Assembly (NCBI RefSeq): GCF_041435355.1
Contig: NZ_CP108442.1
Coordinates: forward strand, 2,666,001-2,730,000
From: Streptomyces sp. NBC_01276
GTDB taxonomy: Bacteria; Actinomycetota; Actinomycetes; Streptomycetales; Streptomycetaceae
Length of the DNA stretch: 64,000 bases
Reading direction: 5' to 3'
This document shows, in pieces, positions 45,165-52,995 of the stretch (its first letter is position 1; each line of letters begins with the position of its first letter). The notes beneath the pieces are model-generated. The model saw nothing but the letters and a program-made list of their open reading frames with translations, ran no database searches and was not told where the DNA came from. A program made the position numbers and the translations under genes.

Positions 45165-45260
45165 TCAGCGACAGGAGATGTCGGCCACGCTGTGCGCGGC
45201 CACACCGAGGAGCGCCAGCTCTATGGCGGCGCTCGCGGCGGTGGTGTGGCGGTGCGACAT
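45165..45260 (-). CDS. 31-residue leader peptide of the ABC operon
   Basis: A short ORF reading MSHRHTTAASAAIELALL-GVAAHSVADISCR. ATG 45260 lies 8 nt downstream of a clear -10 (45269-45274), with no Shine-Dalgarno sequence, so the mRNA is probably leaderless. The peptide is basic and His-rich at the start, hydrophobic in the middle and ends with a single Cys followed by Arg and the stop. Its form and position between promoter, hairpin and transporter gene match the putative leader peptides of actinobacterial nutrient operons. It is likely a regulatory rather than functional peptide. Confidence 0.65.
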   Translation of the reverse strand: MSHRHTTAASAAIELALLGVAAHSVADISCR

Positions 45261-45268
45261 GCGGAGAA

Positions 45269-45297
45269 CAATTACCGATCACCGGACGGGCTGTCAA
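45269..45297 (-). promoter_or_regulatory. vegetative promoter of the leader peptide and ABC operon
   Basis: Perfect -35 TTGACA (45292-45297), 17-nt spacer and -10-like TAATTG (45269-45274) on the minus strand; the predicted transcription start falls at or next to the leader-peptide ATG. Confidence 0.75.
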
Positions 45298-45330
45298 CGC
45301 CGATCCGGCCGTCCGGCCGTCGCTCTTCGG

Positions 45331-46695
45331 TCAACTCCCGGGGAAGACCCAGGGGTTGGGCAGGCAGTGGATGTTGTCGATGTCGAGGGACTTGGTCTGC
45401 TGCTGCATGATCGGCGCGAGCGAGCCCGGGGTCTGGCAGCTCACGTGCCCGTGGCCGAGCCGGTGGCCGACCTCGTGGTTGATGAGCATCTGCCGGTACG
45501 CGAGCATCTGGTCCGGGCCGTAGGTCGGTGAGCCCTGCGCCCACCGGAAGGCGTTGATCATCACGCGTTCGGTGGCGGCGGAGTCGCAGGAGACGTTGTC
45601 CACGGTGGTGTCGAGGCCGGACTTCGCGCACCAGGTGCCGGTGGTCCCGGGGCTGGCCAGGGTGATCACGAAGTCGGCCTCGCCGGCCGGTACCCGCTCG
45701 AAGGTCATCGCCCCGCCGTGGCCCCAGCTGCGCGGGTCGTTGAGGGTGCGCTGCACGGCCTCGGCGAACAGCTGCGGGTCCAGGCCCAGCCCCTGCTCGA
45801 CATCGACGCGGTAGCGCACCACCTTCCCCTTGCCCGGCGCCTTGGCGAACCCGGGGACGGTGTCGAAGGTGCCCGGACCGGCGAGCTTCGCGTCGATGGG
45901 CAGCTGCAGCGCCATCTGCTGTTCGTAGGTCTGCGGCTGGGCGGCGGCGGGCGGGTTGGCCGGGGTGGCGCGGCCGTCGGAGCGGGAGGCGGCGGACTGG
46001 CCGCTCAGGGAGCGTTCGGGGGCGTCGTCCCCGGCGGCGTGCGCGTTGCCGGGGGCGGAGTCGCCATCGGCGACCACCTGGCCGGCGACGACGACGGCCA
46101 GCACGGTGGTGACGGCCGCCGCGGCCATCCCGGTGTACGTACGGATCCGCGTGCCCCGGCCCGCGACGGGCGGCTCGGCGGCCCCGGAGCCCACCGGGGT
46201 CGCGGGCGCTTCGGGCCGGCGCGGACCGGGCACGCGGCGGTGGGAGCCGGTGGAGGTGAAGGGGTCGGGCGCGGGCGGCGGGGGCGCCACCGTGACCCGG
46301 GGGAACCCGACGGCGGGGGTGCCGAAGGCCGGGGTGTCGGTGTCGCGCACGGGCGTGTCGCCGGCATGCGCGGGCGGGGTGTGCACGGTGGCCCGGGGGG
46401 CGCCGCGCCAGTCGCCGTAGACGCCGGCGGCTTCGGGGGCGGGGTGCGCCCCCCAGGCCCCGCCGGGCTCGTGCTGCTCGGGGTGCCCGCCGGGGCGGGC
46501 GCCGGGCGGGGCGGGGCGGGTCGGGTCGGCGTAGCCCCGGTGGCTGACGGTGGCCCGGGTGTCGCGGCGCGCTCCGGGCGCGCCCCGGAACGCCGGCCCG
46601 GGTGTGAAGGGCTCCGGCTCCGGCTCCGGCTCCCGGGGCGCCGCCTCCGGCCGCGGACGGGCGGGGGCGGAGTCCTTGCGACTATGTCGTCCCAC
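45331..46695 (-). CDS. DUF3152 membrane-anchored metzincin-like protein
   Basis: 454 residues, GTG 46695, 5 bp after the upstream hydrolase stop. Residues 1-180 are a Pro/Gly/Glu-rich disordered cytosolic region (EPEPEPEPFTPGP). One membrane helix lies at about 186-206 (MAAAAVTTVLAVVVAGQVV). The external part holds the DUF3152 domain with HEVGHRLGHGH (about 404-414), a perfect HExxHxxGxxH zinc site, plus four cysteines (TWCAKSG, VSCDSA, VSCQTP, IHCLPN) that may form disulfides. A secreted zinc protease role is predicted by motif; substrate unknown. Confidence 0.88.
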   Translation of the reverse strand: MGRHSRKDSAPARPRPEAAPREPEPEPEPFTPGPAFRGAPGARRDTRATVSHRGYADPTRPAPPGARPGGHPEQHEPGGAWGAHPAPEAAGVYGDWRGAPRATVHTPPAHAGDTPVRDTDTPAFGTPAVGFPRVTVAPPPPAPDPFTSTGSHRRVPGPRRPEAPATPVGSGAAEPPVAGRGTRIRTYTGMAAAAVTTVLAVVVAGQVVADGDSAPGNAHAAGDDAPERSLSGQSAASRSDGRATPANPPAAAQPQTYEQQMALQLPIDAKLAGPGTFDTVPGFAKAPGKGKVVRYRVDVEQGLGLDPQLFAEAVQRTLNDPRSWGHGGAMTFERVPAGEADFVITLASPGTTGTWCAKSGLDTTVDNVSCDSAATERVMINAFRWAQGSPTYGPDQMLAYRQMLINHEVGHRLGHGHVSCQTPGSLAPIMQQQTKSLDIDNIHCLPNPWVFPGS

Positions 46696-46700
46696 GGTCC

Positions 46701-47681
46701 TCAGCCCTTGCTGTCTTCGGTGTTCCGGTCGGTGTCGTGCAGCAGCTCCCGGAAGGCGGCGGCCACCACCTCGGGGTACTCCATCATCGCCACGTGGCCG
46801 GCCTCGGGCAGACTCAGCAGCCTCGATCCGCGGAAGGCCGCGGCGGCCCTGCGCGCCATCCGGTACGAGACCAACTGGTCCCGGCCGCCGTAGACCAGCA
46901 GCGTCGGCGCGAGCACGCGCCCGGCCTGGCGCCACAGTCCGTGCTGGCCACCGAGGGTGTAGGCGTCGACGATCCCGCGCGAGGAGCGCGTCATCGCCTC
47001 CCAGAAGTACGGCAGCTCCATCCGGCGCCGCATCTCCTCGACGGCGCCCCGGAAGCCTTCCTCTGTCACCCGTGAGGGGTCTCCGTAACAGAGGGCCGTC
47101 ACCCCCAGGGTGCGCTGTTCGGCGCTCAGGCCCCGGGTGAGCCGGACGAGGAGGGGTGCCGCGCCCGGTACGGCGAGCAGGGCGGTGGGCACCGCCGACC
47201 ACTGCACGCGCAGCTCCGGCAGCGCGGGCGAGACCAGGGTCAGGGTGCGCACGAGGTCGGGCCGGACCGCGGCGACGCGGGTGGAGACGGCGCCGCCGAG
47301 GGAGTTGCCGAAGAGGTGGACGGGGCCGCGCCCGGCGGCGTCGAGGTGGCGGATGACCGCGCGGGCGAGCCCGGTGACGGAGTAGTCCCGGTCGGCGGGC
47401 GGCGGCGACCAGCCGAAGCCGGGCAGGTCCACGGCCTCGCCGTCGACGCTGCCGGCCAGCCGCTCCATGAGCTCCGACCAGTTCTGTGAGGAACCGCCGA
47501 GTCCGTGCACGAAGAGCGCGGGCGGCAGGCCTTCCCGCACCGGTGGCCGGAAACGTACGTTCATCTCCAGGCCCGGCAGCGCGACGGTGCGCAGCTGCTC
47601 CCCCTCGGCCACCCGCGCGGCCCCCACCTGGGAGGTCGGCTCGACGGTGGACCGCACACCCGGCAGCTCGGTCGAAGACAT
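46701..47681 (-). CDS. alpha/beta hydrolase
   Basis: 326 residues, ATG 47681. The -10-like TAACAT (47688-47693) lies 6 nt upstream, suggesting leaderless mRNA. Fold marks are ALFVHGLGGSSQNW (oxyanion loop), the nucleophile elbow GNSLGG (Ser about 125), the acid in LLVYGGRDQLV and the His in LPEAGHVAMMEYPE. It probably shares a transcript with the DUF3152 gene, from which it is separated by 5 bp. Substrate cannot be inferred. Confidence 0.88.
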   Translation of the reverse strand: MSSTELPGVRSTVEPTSQVGAARVAEGEQLRTVALPGLEMNVRFRPPVREGLPPALFVHGLGGSSQNWSELMERLAGSVDGEAVDLPGFGWSPPPADRDYSVTGLARAVIRHLDAAGRGPVHLFGNSLGGAVSTRVAAVRPDLVRTLTLVSPALPELRVQWSAVPTALLAVPGAAPLLVRLTRGLSAEQRTLGVTALCYGDPSRVTEEGFRGAVEEMRRRMELPYFWEAMTRSSRGIVDAYTLGGQHGLWRQAGRVLAPTLLVYGGRDQLVSYRMARRAAAAFRGSRLLSLPEAGHVAMMEYPEVVAAAFRELLHDTDRNTEDSKG

Positions 47682-47816
47682 GGGCCAATGTTACGAGACG
47701 ATCACGCCCACCCCCGTGTCATCGCTTGTGTTGGCGGTCACAGGATCGTCTGGCGGCGGACCGGCGATCCTCCTAGGCTCGTAGGGAGGAGGACGAGGGA
47801 AGGCGAGGGGAGCGCG

Positions 47817-48032
47817 ATGACAGTCGATCCCGCGGAGCCGGAGACCTTCCGCAAGGAACTCCGGGAAGCACTCAACACCGAGGCTCCGGAGGCGGACACC
47901 GCGGAGCAGTACATCGAGATCGAGCCGCAGGAGGACGATTCGCTCACCGACCTGGAGCCCCTGGAGGCCCCGGAGGCGGATGCCGCGGAGCAGGCACGGG
48001 TGGTCCCGCTGGACGAGGACGACTACCGCTGA
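47817..48032 (+). CDS. small acidic protein
   Basis: 71 residues, ATG 47817 with GGGGAG 6 nt upstream. Very acidic (about 25 Glu/Asp), with internal similarity between EAPEADTAEQYIEIEPQEDD and EAPEADAAEQARVVPLDEDD, a possible duplication. No domain recognised; likely disordered. Divergent from the hydrolase gene. A -10-like TAGGCT lies at 47774-47779. Confidence 0.7.
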   Translation: MTVDPAEPETFRKELREALNTEAPEADTAEQYIEIEPQEDDSLTDLEPLEAPEADAAEQARVVPLDEDDYR

Positions 48033-48107
48033 CGGGCGCTGACCAGCGTGTCAGGGGTGTGTCCGGGTGGTCCGTACCGCGAGAAAACTCGGCTTGAACC
48101 CACCAGA

Positions 48108-48129
48108 TTCGGTTACCGAAAAGTACGAT
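48108..48129 (+). promoter_or_regulatory. palindromic operator candidate and -10 for the TetR gene
   Basis: TTCGGTTACCGAA (48108-48120), a 6-bp-arm palindrome, directly precedes a -10-like TACGAT (48124-48129). Its place between promoter and gene fits autoregulation by the TetR product. Confidence 0.45.
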
Positions 48130-48179
48130 GGCGGCGCGGCGCAGAGCGCACTGTGTTCTTGAAGAAAGTGGGAGGCGGC

Positions 48180-48818
48180 GTGACAGCCATCGAGCAGACC
48201 GAGGCAGCGCGTCCGCGGGGCACGCGACTGCCGCGCCGTGCCCGGCGCAACCAGCTGCTGGGCGCGGCCCAGGAGGTGTTCGTCGCGCAGGGCTACCACG
48301 CCGCCGCGATGGACGACATCGCCGAGCGCGCCGGCGTCAGCAAGCCGGTGCTGTACCAGCACTTCCCCGGCAAGCTCGACCTGTACCTGGCGCTGCTGGA
48401 CCAGCACTGCGAGGCGCTGCTGGTGGCGGTGCGCACGGCACTGGGGTCCACCAGCGACAACAAGCTGCGCGTCGCCGCGACGATGGACGCGTACTTCGCG
48501 TACGTCGAGGACGAGGGTGGCGCGTTCCGGCTGGTGTTCGAGTCCGACCTGACGAACGAGCCCGCGGTGCGCGAGCGCGTCGACCGGGTCTCGCTCCAGT
48601 GCGCGGAGGCCATCTCGGACGTCATCGCCGAGGACACGGGCCTGTCGAAGGACGAGTCGATGCTGCTGGCCGTGGGCCTGGGCGGCGTTTCGCAGGTGGT
48701 GGCCCGGTACTGGCTGTCCAGCGAGAGCCCGGTCCCCCGTGACACCGCGGTGGGGCTGCTGACCTCGCTCGCCTGGCGCGGCATCGCCGGCTTCCCGCTG
48801 CACGGCACCGAGGGCTGA
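48180..48818 (+). CDS. TetR family transcriptional regulator
   Basis: 212 residues, GTG 48180 with GGGAGG 5 nt upstream. The HTH (about 20-66) reads RRNQLLGAAQEVFVAQGYHAAAMDDIAERAGVSKPVLYQHFPGKLDLYLALL, a standard TetR motif. The rest is the all-helical ligand domain, with no hint of ligand. A palindrome upstream may be its own operator. It precedes the DUF3107 gene by 157 bp; the two may be linked. Confidence 0.92.
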   Translation: MTAIEQTEAARPRGTRLPRRARRNQLLGAAQEVFVAQGYHAAAMDDIAERAGVSKPVLYQHFPGKLDLYLALLDQHCEALLVAVRTALGSTSDNKLRVAATMDAYFAYVEDEGGAFRLVFESDLTNEPAVRERVDRVSLQCAEAISDVIAEDTGLSKDESMLLAVGLGGVSQVVARYWLSSESPVPRDTAVGLLTSLAWRGIAGFPLHGTEG

Positions 48819-48975
48819 GCGGGCGGGTCCGGCGGGCGCCGGCGGCGGGCCCTGACCGGCCGCTGTTCGCTGCGAGCGTGTCCGCCGCGAGCCGATCGTG
48901 TCCCCTCACCGGGCTAATGTGGACCGGGTACGGCGCGGCTGATCGCGCGAAACGGACCGTCGGAGGGACATAGCC

Positions 48976-49203
48976 GTGGAGGTCAAGATCGGCGTGCAGC
49001 ACGCACCCCGGGAGATCGTGCTGGAGAGCGACCTGAGCGCCGAGGAGCTGGAGAGCATCGTCGCCGCCGCGCTGTCCGGCACGGCGCCGCTGCTGAGCCT
49101 GACCGACGTCAAGGGCCGCAAGGTCCTCGTGCCGTCCGACCGCCTGTCGTACGTCGACCTGGGCGAGCCGAGCGTGCGCAAGGTCGGTTTCGGAGCTCTC
49201 TGA
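48976..49203 (+). CDS. DUF3107 family protein
   Basis: 75 residues, GTG 48976 with GGAGGGAC upstream. Matches DUF3107: VEVKIGVQHAPREIVLES, AEELESIVAAALSG, TDVKGRKVLVPSDRLSYVDLGEPSVRKVGFG. A small actinobacterial protein of unknown function, usually near this TetR regulator. Length is as expected. Confidence 0.9.
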   Translation: MEVKIGVQHAPREIVLESDLSAEELESIVAAALSGTAPLLSLTDVKGRKVLVPSDRLSYVDLGEPSVRKVGFGAL

Positions 49204-49222
49204 GGCACCGGGAACTGAGGGG

Positions 49223-49254
49223 AACGGCCCGGCGGTTGATACCGCCGGGCCGTT
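49223..49254 (+). terminator. intrinsic terminator after DUF3107 gene
   Basis: Perfect 14-bp repeat aacggcccggcggt / accgccgggccgtt with a TGAT loop, followed by a T-rich tail (tccgtttcttcc). The best canonical terminator in the window. Confidence 0.85.
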
Positions 49255-49320
49255 TCCGTTTCTTCCGCTTCGGGTAGGACCGCAGTGACCCGGTTTGCCC
49301 TGACGTATGGGAGTGACCTG

Positions 49321-49623
49321 ATGCTGCTGTTGGAGGCGATCGGCTCCGGCCTGCTGGGCCTCGCCCTGGCGGGCGCCGCCGTGCGCGTACTCGCGAAGCG
49401 GCTTCCGTCCACCAGAACAGTGCTGGTCAGCGGCGTGGCGGGGGCCCTGTTCGGGGCGTACCTCACGCACACGGCGCTGGGTCCGTGGCACAACACCCTG
49501 CTCGCGACCTTCCTCGGCGGGCTCGGTGTGTCGGCCGTCGTGCTCTCACTGCTCCTGCGGCCGGCGGCGGGCTCCGGAAGAAGGTCCCGCAGGCCTCCGT
49601 TTTCGCTCCCGTCGCGGGGTTGA
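49321..49623 (+). CDS. small two- or three-helix membrane protein
   Basis: 100 residues. ATG 49321 has GGGAG at 49309-49313, 7 nt upstream; GTG 49285 is an alternative. Three hydrophobic segments (LLLEAIGSGLLGLALAGAAVRVL, VLVSGVAGALFGAYL, LLATFLGGLGVSAVVLSLLL) are followed by a basic tail. The Gly-rich helices resemble GlsB/YmgE-type membrane proteins. Function unknown. Confidence 0.7.
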   Translation: MLLLEAIGSGLLGLALAGAAVRVLAKRLPSTRTVLVSGVAGALFGAYLTHTALGPWHNTLLATFLGGLGVSAVVLSLLLRPAAGSGRRSRRPPFSLPSRG

Positions 49624-49659
49624 GCGGCGCTGGAGCCTGACCGGGGCCCCGCACGCGCG

Positions 49660-49697
49660 CCGGCCCCGGCCGCGGGGGGTTCCGCGGCCGGGGCCGG
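49660..49697. terminator. hairpin between convergent genes
   Basis: 16-bp perfect repeat (ccggccccggccgcgg) with a 6-nt loop between the membrane protein and the ferritin-like gene. Confidence 0.7.
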
Positions 49698-49725
49698 TGC
49701 CGTGTACGGACGGGCGGGGCGGGGG

Positions 49726-50484
49726 TCAGGCCGCGAGGCCGAGGGCCGCCATCCGCTTGGTGTGCGCCTTGGTGATGCGGGTGAACATCTCGCCGACGGC
49801 CGCCAGGTCGAAGCCGGCCGCCATCCCGTCGACGCCGCCGACCAGCATGGTGGAGAGCGCGTCGCGCTCGGCGACCACGCGCTGGGCCTGCGAGAGGGCC
49901 TCGCCCATCAGGCGGCGGGCCCACAGCGCGAGCCGGCCGCCGCAGCGCGGGTCGGCCTCGATCGCGGCGCGGACCTTCTCGACGGCGAAGCCGCCGTGGC
50001 CGGTGTCGTCGAGGACGCCGACGACCAGGGCGCGGGTGTCGGTGTCGAGGTGGCTGGCGACCTCGCGGTAGAAGTCGCTGGCGATGGAGTCGCCGACGTA
50101 GGCCTTGACCAGACCCTCCAGCCAGTCGGAGGGAGCGGTCTGGCGGTGGAAGTCGTCCACGCCCTTGGCGAAGGGCTCCATCGCCGCGGTCGGCTCGGCG
50201 TCGATCGCCGAGAGCCGGTCGCGCAGCCGCTCGAAGTGGTGGAATTCGGCGGAGGCCATCTTCGCGAGCTCGGCCTTGTCGCCCAGGGTGGGCGCGAGCT
50301 TCGCGTCCTCGGCGAGACGCTCGAAGGCCGCGAGTTCCCCGTACGCCAGCGCGCCGAGCAGGTCCACCACGGCGGCGCGGTACTGGGGCGAAGCCGAGGC
50401 GGTCGCCCAGTCCTGGGCGGCGATGCCCTGCGCGCCGTCGGACGCGCCGTCGTCGGCGGGAGATGCGTTTTCTACGGTCGACAT
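49726..50484 (-). CDS. ferritin-like fold protein
   Basis: 252 residues. ATG 50484 has a -10-like TATTGT (50492-50497) 7 nt upstream, so it is probably leaderless. The fold is a four-helix diiron-type bundle: LGALAYGELAAFERLAED, AELAKMASAEFHHFERLRDRL, VKAYVGDSIASDFYREVAS and DDTGHGGFAVEKVRAAI. Glu and His at matching positions (E..EFHH, and GHGG) suggest a metal site. The family is similar to tRNA hydroxylase-like ferritin folds in actinobacteria. Exact activity unknown. Confidence 0.85.
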   Translation of the reverse strand: MSTVENASPADDGASDGAQGIAAQDWATASASPQYRAAVVDLLGALAYGELAAFERLAEDAKLAPTLGDKAELAKMASAEFHHFERLRDRLSAIDAEPTAAMEPFAKGVDDFHRQTAPSDWLEGLVKAYVGDSIASDFYREVASHLDTDTRALVVGVLDDTGHGGFAVEKVRAAIEADPRCGGRLALWARRLMGEALSQAQRVVAERDALSTMLVGGVDGMAAGFDLAAVGEMFTRITKAHTKRMAALGLAA

Positions 50485-50877
50485 GCTCCGCACAATAGCC
50501 CGCCGAAAGGCGGCACGAACCACCTGCTCAGTCCACGTAAACGCGCCTACCCGGTGAATTCACCCGACACACCTGCGCGATTCCGGGGTACAGTGGTAAT
50601 GCGCCTGCCGGAATACTCGGCGGGCCATCCGAATGAGGATGCCCGGTCGGTGGCCCGATCGGCTCCAACCCGACCGCCCTCTGTGCGGTGTGTACGTCCA
50701 TGCGTACCACCTCCGCACGAGGGGCCCCCTCAGCGGCACGAGCGCTTGAGCGAAGGCTAGTGGTCCCGCGCAGCTTCGTACGACCCGCCCGAACCTGGGT
50801 GGGCGCAGTACTGCAAGCCCGGCACGGTACGACCCCCCTCGCCGCCTCGCGCCGCGTCTCACAGAAGAGGCAGCACC
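50485..50877. promoter_or_regulatory. long intergenic leader upstream of the DEAD-box helicase
   Basis: 393 bp. It holds the leaderless promoter of the ferritin-like gene, then a -10-like TACAGT (50589-50594) for the plus strand. Immediately after comes a possible leaderless ORF of 53 codons (50599-50760, MRLPEYSAGHPNEDARSVA at its start) that ends in TAG. The remainder, to the helicase start, has no ORF. A 280-nt 5' leader is unusual in this window. Confidence 0.5.
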
Positions 50878-52905
50878 CTGACTACGTTCCGAGACCTCGG
50901 GATCTTTCCCGAGACGGCCGAGGCCCTTGAGGCCGTCGGCATCGTGTCCCCCTTCCCGATCCAGGAGATGACCCTCCCCGTCGCCCTCTCCGGCACGGAC
51001 GTCATCGGCCAGGCCAAGACCGGCACCGGCAAGACGCTGGGCTTCGGCCTCCCCCTGCTGGAGCGGGTCGTCGTCCCCGCGGACGTCGAGGCCGGCCGGG
51101 CCACGCCCGAGCAGCTGACCGACGCTCCGCAGGCCCTCGTGGTGGTTCCCACCCGCGAGCTGTGCACCCAGGTCACCAACGACCTCCTGACCGCGGGCAA
51201 GGTCCGCAACGTCCGCGTCCTCGCCATATACGGCGGCCGCGCGTACGAGCCCCAGGTCGAGGCGCTCAAGAAGGGCGTCGACGTGATCGTCGGCACCCCG
51301 GGCCGCCTCCTGGACCTGGCCGGGCAGAAGAAGCTCGACCTCTCCCGCGTCAAGGCCCTCGTCCTCGACGAGGCCGACGAGATGCTCGACCTGGGCTTCC
51401 TGCCCGACGTCGAGAAGATCATGGGCTACCTGCCCGCGAAGCGTCAGACGATGCTGTTCTCGGCCACCATGCCGGGCGCCGTCATCGGACTGGCCCGCCG
51501 GTACATGACCCAGCCGACGCACATCCGCGCCGTCTCCGAGGACGGCGAGGGCGCGACCGTCGCCAACATCAAGCAGCACGTCTTCCGTGCGCACAACATG
51601 GACAAGCCGGAGCTCGTCTCCCGCATCCTGCAGGCCGAGGGCCGCGGCCTGGCCATGATCTTCTGCCGCACCAAGCGCACGGCGGCCGACATCGCCGAGC
51701 AGCTGGAGAAGCGCGGCTTCGCCTCCGGCGCCGTCCACGGCGACCTGGGCCAGGGCGCGCGCGAGCAGGCCCTGCGCGCGTTCCGCAACGGCAAGGTCGA
51801 CGTGCTGGTGTGCACCGACGTCGCCGCGCGCGGCATCGACGTCGAGGGCGTGACCCACGTCATCAACTACCAGACGCCCGAGGACGAGAAGACCTTCCTG
51901 CACCGCGTGGGCCGCACCGGCCGCGCGGGCAACAAGGGCACCGCCGTCACCCTGGTCGACTGGGACGACATCCCGCGCTGGCAGCTCATCAACAAGGCGC
52001 TGGAGCTCGAATTCCACGAGCCCGAGGAGACGTACTCCACGTCGCCGCACCTGTACGAGCAGCTGAACATCCCGGCCGGCACCAAGGGCATCCTGCCGCG
52101 CGCCGAGCGCGTGCGGGCCGGCCTGAAGGCCGAGCAGCTCGAAGACCTCGGCGAGACCGGCGGACGCGGTGGCCGTGGCGGCCGCGGCCCCGCCGCCGCC
52201 GCGGTGGTCACCGAGGAGCGTCCCGCGCGTACCCGTACGCCGCGGCAGCGCCGCCGCACCCGTGGCGGCGCGGAGCTGGACGAGGCGGCCGTGGCCGTGT
52301 CCGCGGTGGCTCCGGCCGCCGAGGCGCCCTCCGCTCCTGCCGCACCCGCCGCCGACGAGCCGCGCCGCCCGCGCCGCCGCCGCACCCGGGCCGCCGTGGC
52401 GGCCGAGGCCGCCGTGGTCGAGGCCCCCGTGGCCCAGGCCGTCGTGGTCCAGGCCCCCGTGGTCGAGGCCCCCGTGGTTCCGGCCGTCGTCGAGGTCCCG
52501 GCCCCGGCCGTGTCCGAGGAGACGCCGGTCAAGCCGAAGCGCACCCGGACCCGCAAGCCCACCCAGACCCCGGTCGCGCCGCTCGCCACCGCCACCCTCG
52601 TGGTGGAGGAGGCGCCGGTGAAGGTGCGTCGTCCCCGCAAGGCCGCCGCTCCCGCCGTGGACGAGCCGGACTTCCAGATGGCCCCGCCGGTGGAGCCCGT
52701 CAAGGCCCGCCGCACCCGGGCCCCCCGCAAGGCCGCCGAGGCGCCCGCCGCCGCGGTGACCGAGGAGGCCCCCGCCAAGCCGAAGCGCACCCGGACCCGC
52801 AAGGCCGCCGAGGCCGCTCCGGTCGCCGAGGCCGCCGCCGAGGCTCCCGCGAAGCCGAAGCGCACCCGGACCCGCAAGGTCGCGGAGACCGCCCCGGAGG
52901 CGTAG
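50878..52905 (+). CDS. DEAD-box ATP-dependent RNA helicase (apparent CTG start)
   Basis: 675 residues. Family alignment requires the N terminus TTFRDLGIFPETAEALEAVGI before PFPIQEMTLP (the Q motif). The only in-frame initiation codon that covers it is CTG 50878, which has AAGAGG 8 nt upstream; no ATG, GTG or TTG occurs in frame from the stop at 50758 to GTG 50944. Motor motifs: AKTGTGKT, PTRELCTQV, LDEADEMLD, SAT, HRVGRTGR. After about residue 420 is a long Ala/Pro/Val tail with repeated KPKRTRTRK blocks that likely bind RNA. Such helicases remodel RNA, often in cold stress. Confidence 0.88.
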   Translation: MTTFRDLGIFPETAEALEAVGIVSPFPIQEMTLPVALSGTDVIGQAKTGTGKTLGFGLPLLERVVVPADVEAGRATPEQLTDAPQALVVVPTRELCTQVTNDLLTAGKVRNVRVLAIYGGRAYEPQVEALKKGVDVIVGTPGRLLDLAGQKKLDLSRVKALVLDEADEMLDLGFLPDVEKIMGYLPAKRQTMLFSATMPGAVIGLARRYMTQPTHIRAVSEDGEGATVANIKQHVFRAHNMDKPELVSRILQAEGRGLAMIFCRTKRTAADIAEQLEKRGFASGAVHGDLGQGAREQALRAFRNGKVDVLVCTDVAARGIDVEGVTHVINYQTPEDEKTFLHRVGRTGRAGNKGTAVTLVDWDDIPRWQLINKALELEFHEPEETYSTSPHLYEQLNIPAGTKGILPRAERVRAGLKAEQLEDLGETGGRGGRGGRGPAAAAVVTEERPARTRTPRQRRRTRGGAELDEAAVAVSAVAPAAEAPSAPAAPAADEPRRPRRRRTRAAVAAEAAVVEAPVAQAVVVQAPVVEAPVVPAVVEVPAPAVSEETPVKPKRTRTRKPTQTPVAPLATATLVVEEAPVKVRRPRKAAAPAVDEPDFQMAPPVEPVKARRTRAPRKAAEAPAAAVTEEAPAKPKRTRTRKAAEAAPVAEAAAEAPAKPKRTRTRKVAETAPEA

Positions 52906-52920
52906 GGCTCACACCCGTAC

Positions 52921-52958
52921 GACGGCCCCGGCCCCCTTCCCAGGGGGCCGGGGCCGTC
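52921..52958 (+). terminator. strong hairpin terminator after the helicase
   Basis: Perfect 17-bp arms (gacggccccggccccct and its complement) with a 4-nt loop, 15 nt after the stop. Confidence 0.8.
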
Positions 52959-52995
52959 CTCGTACCCGGACGTACGGGCCGGTAACCTCGGGGCC

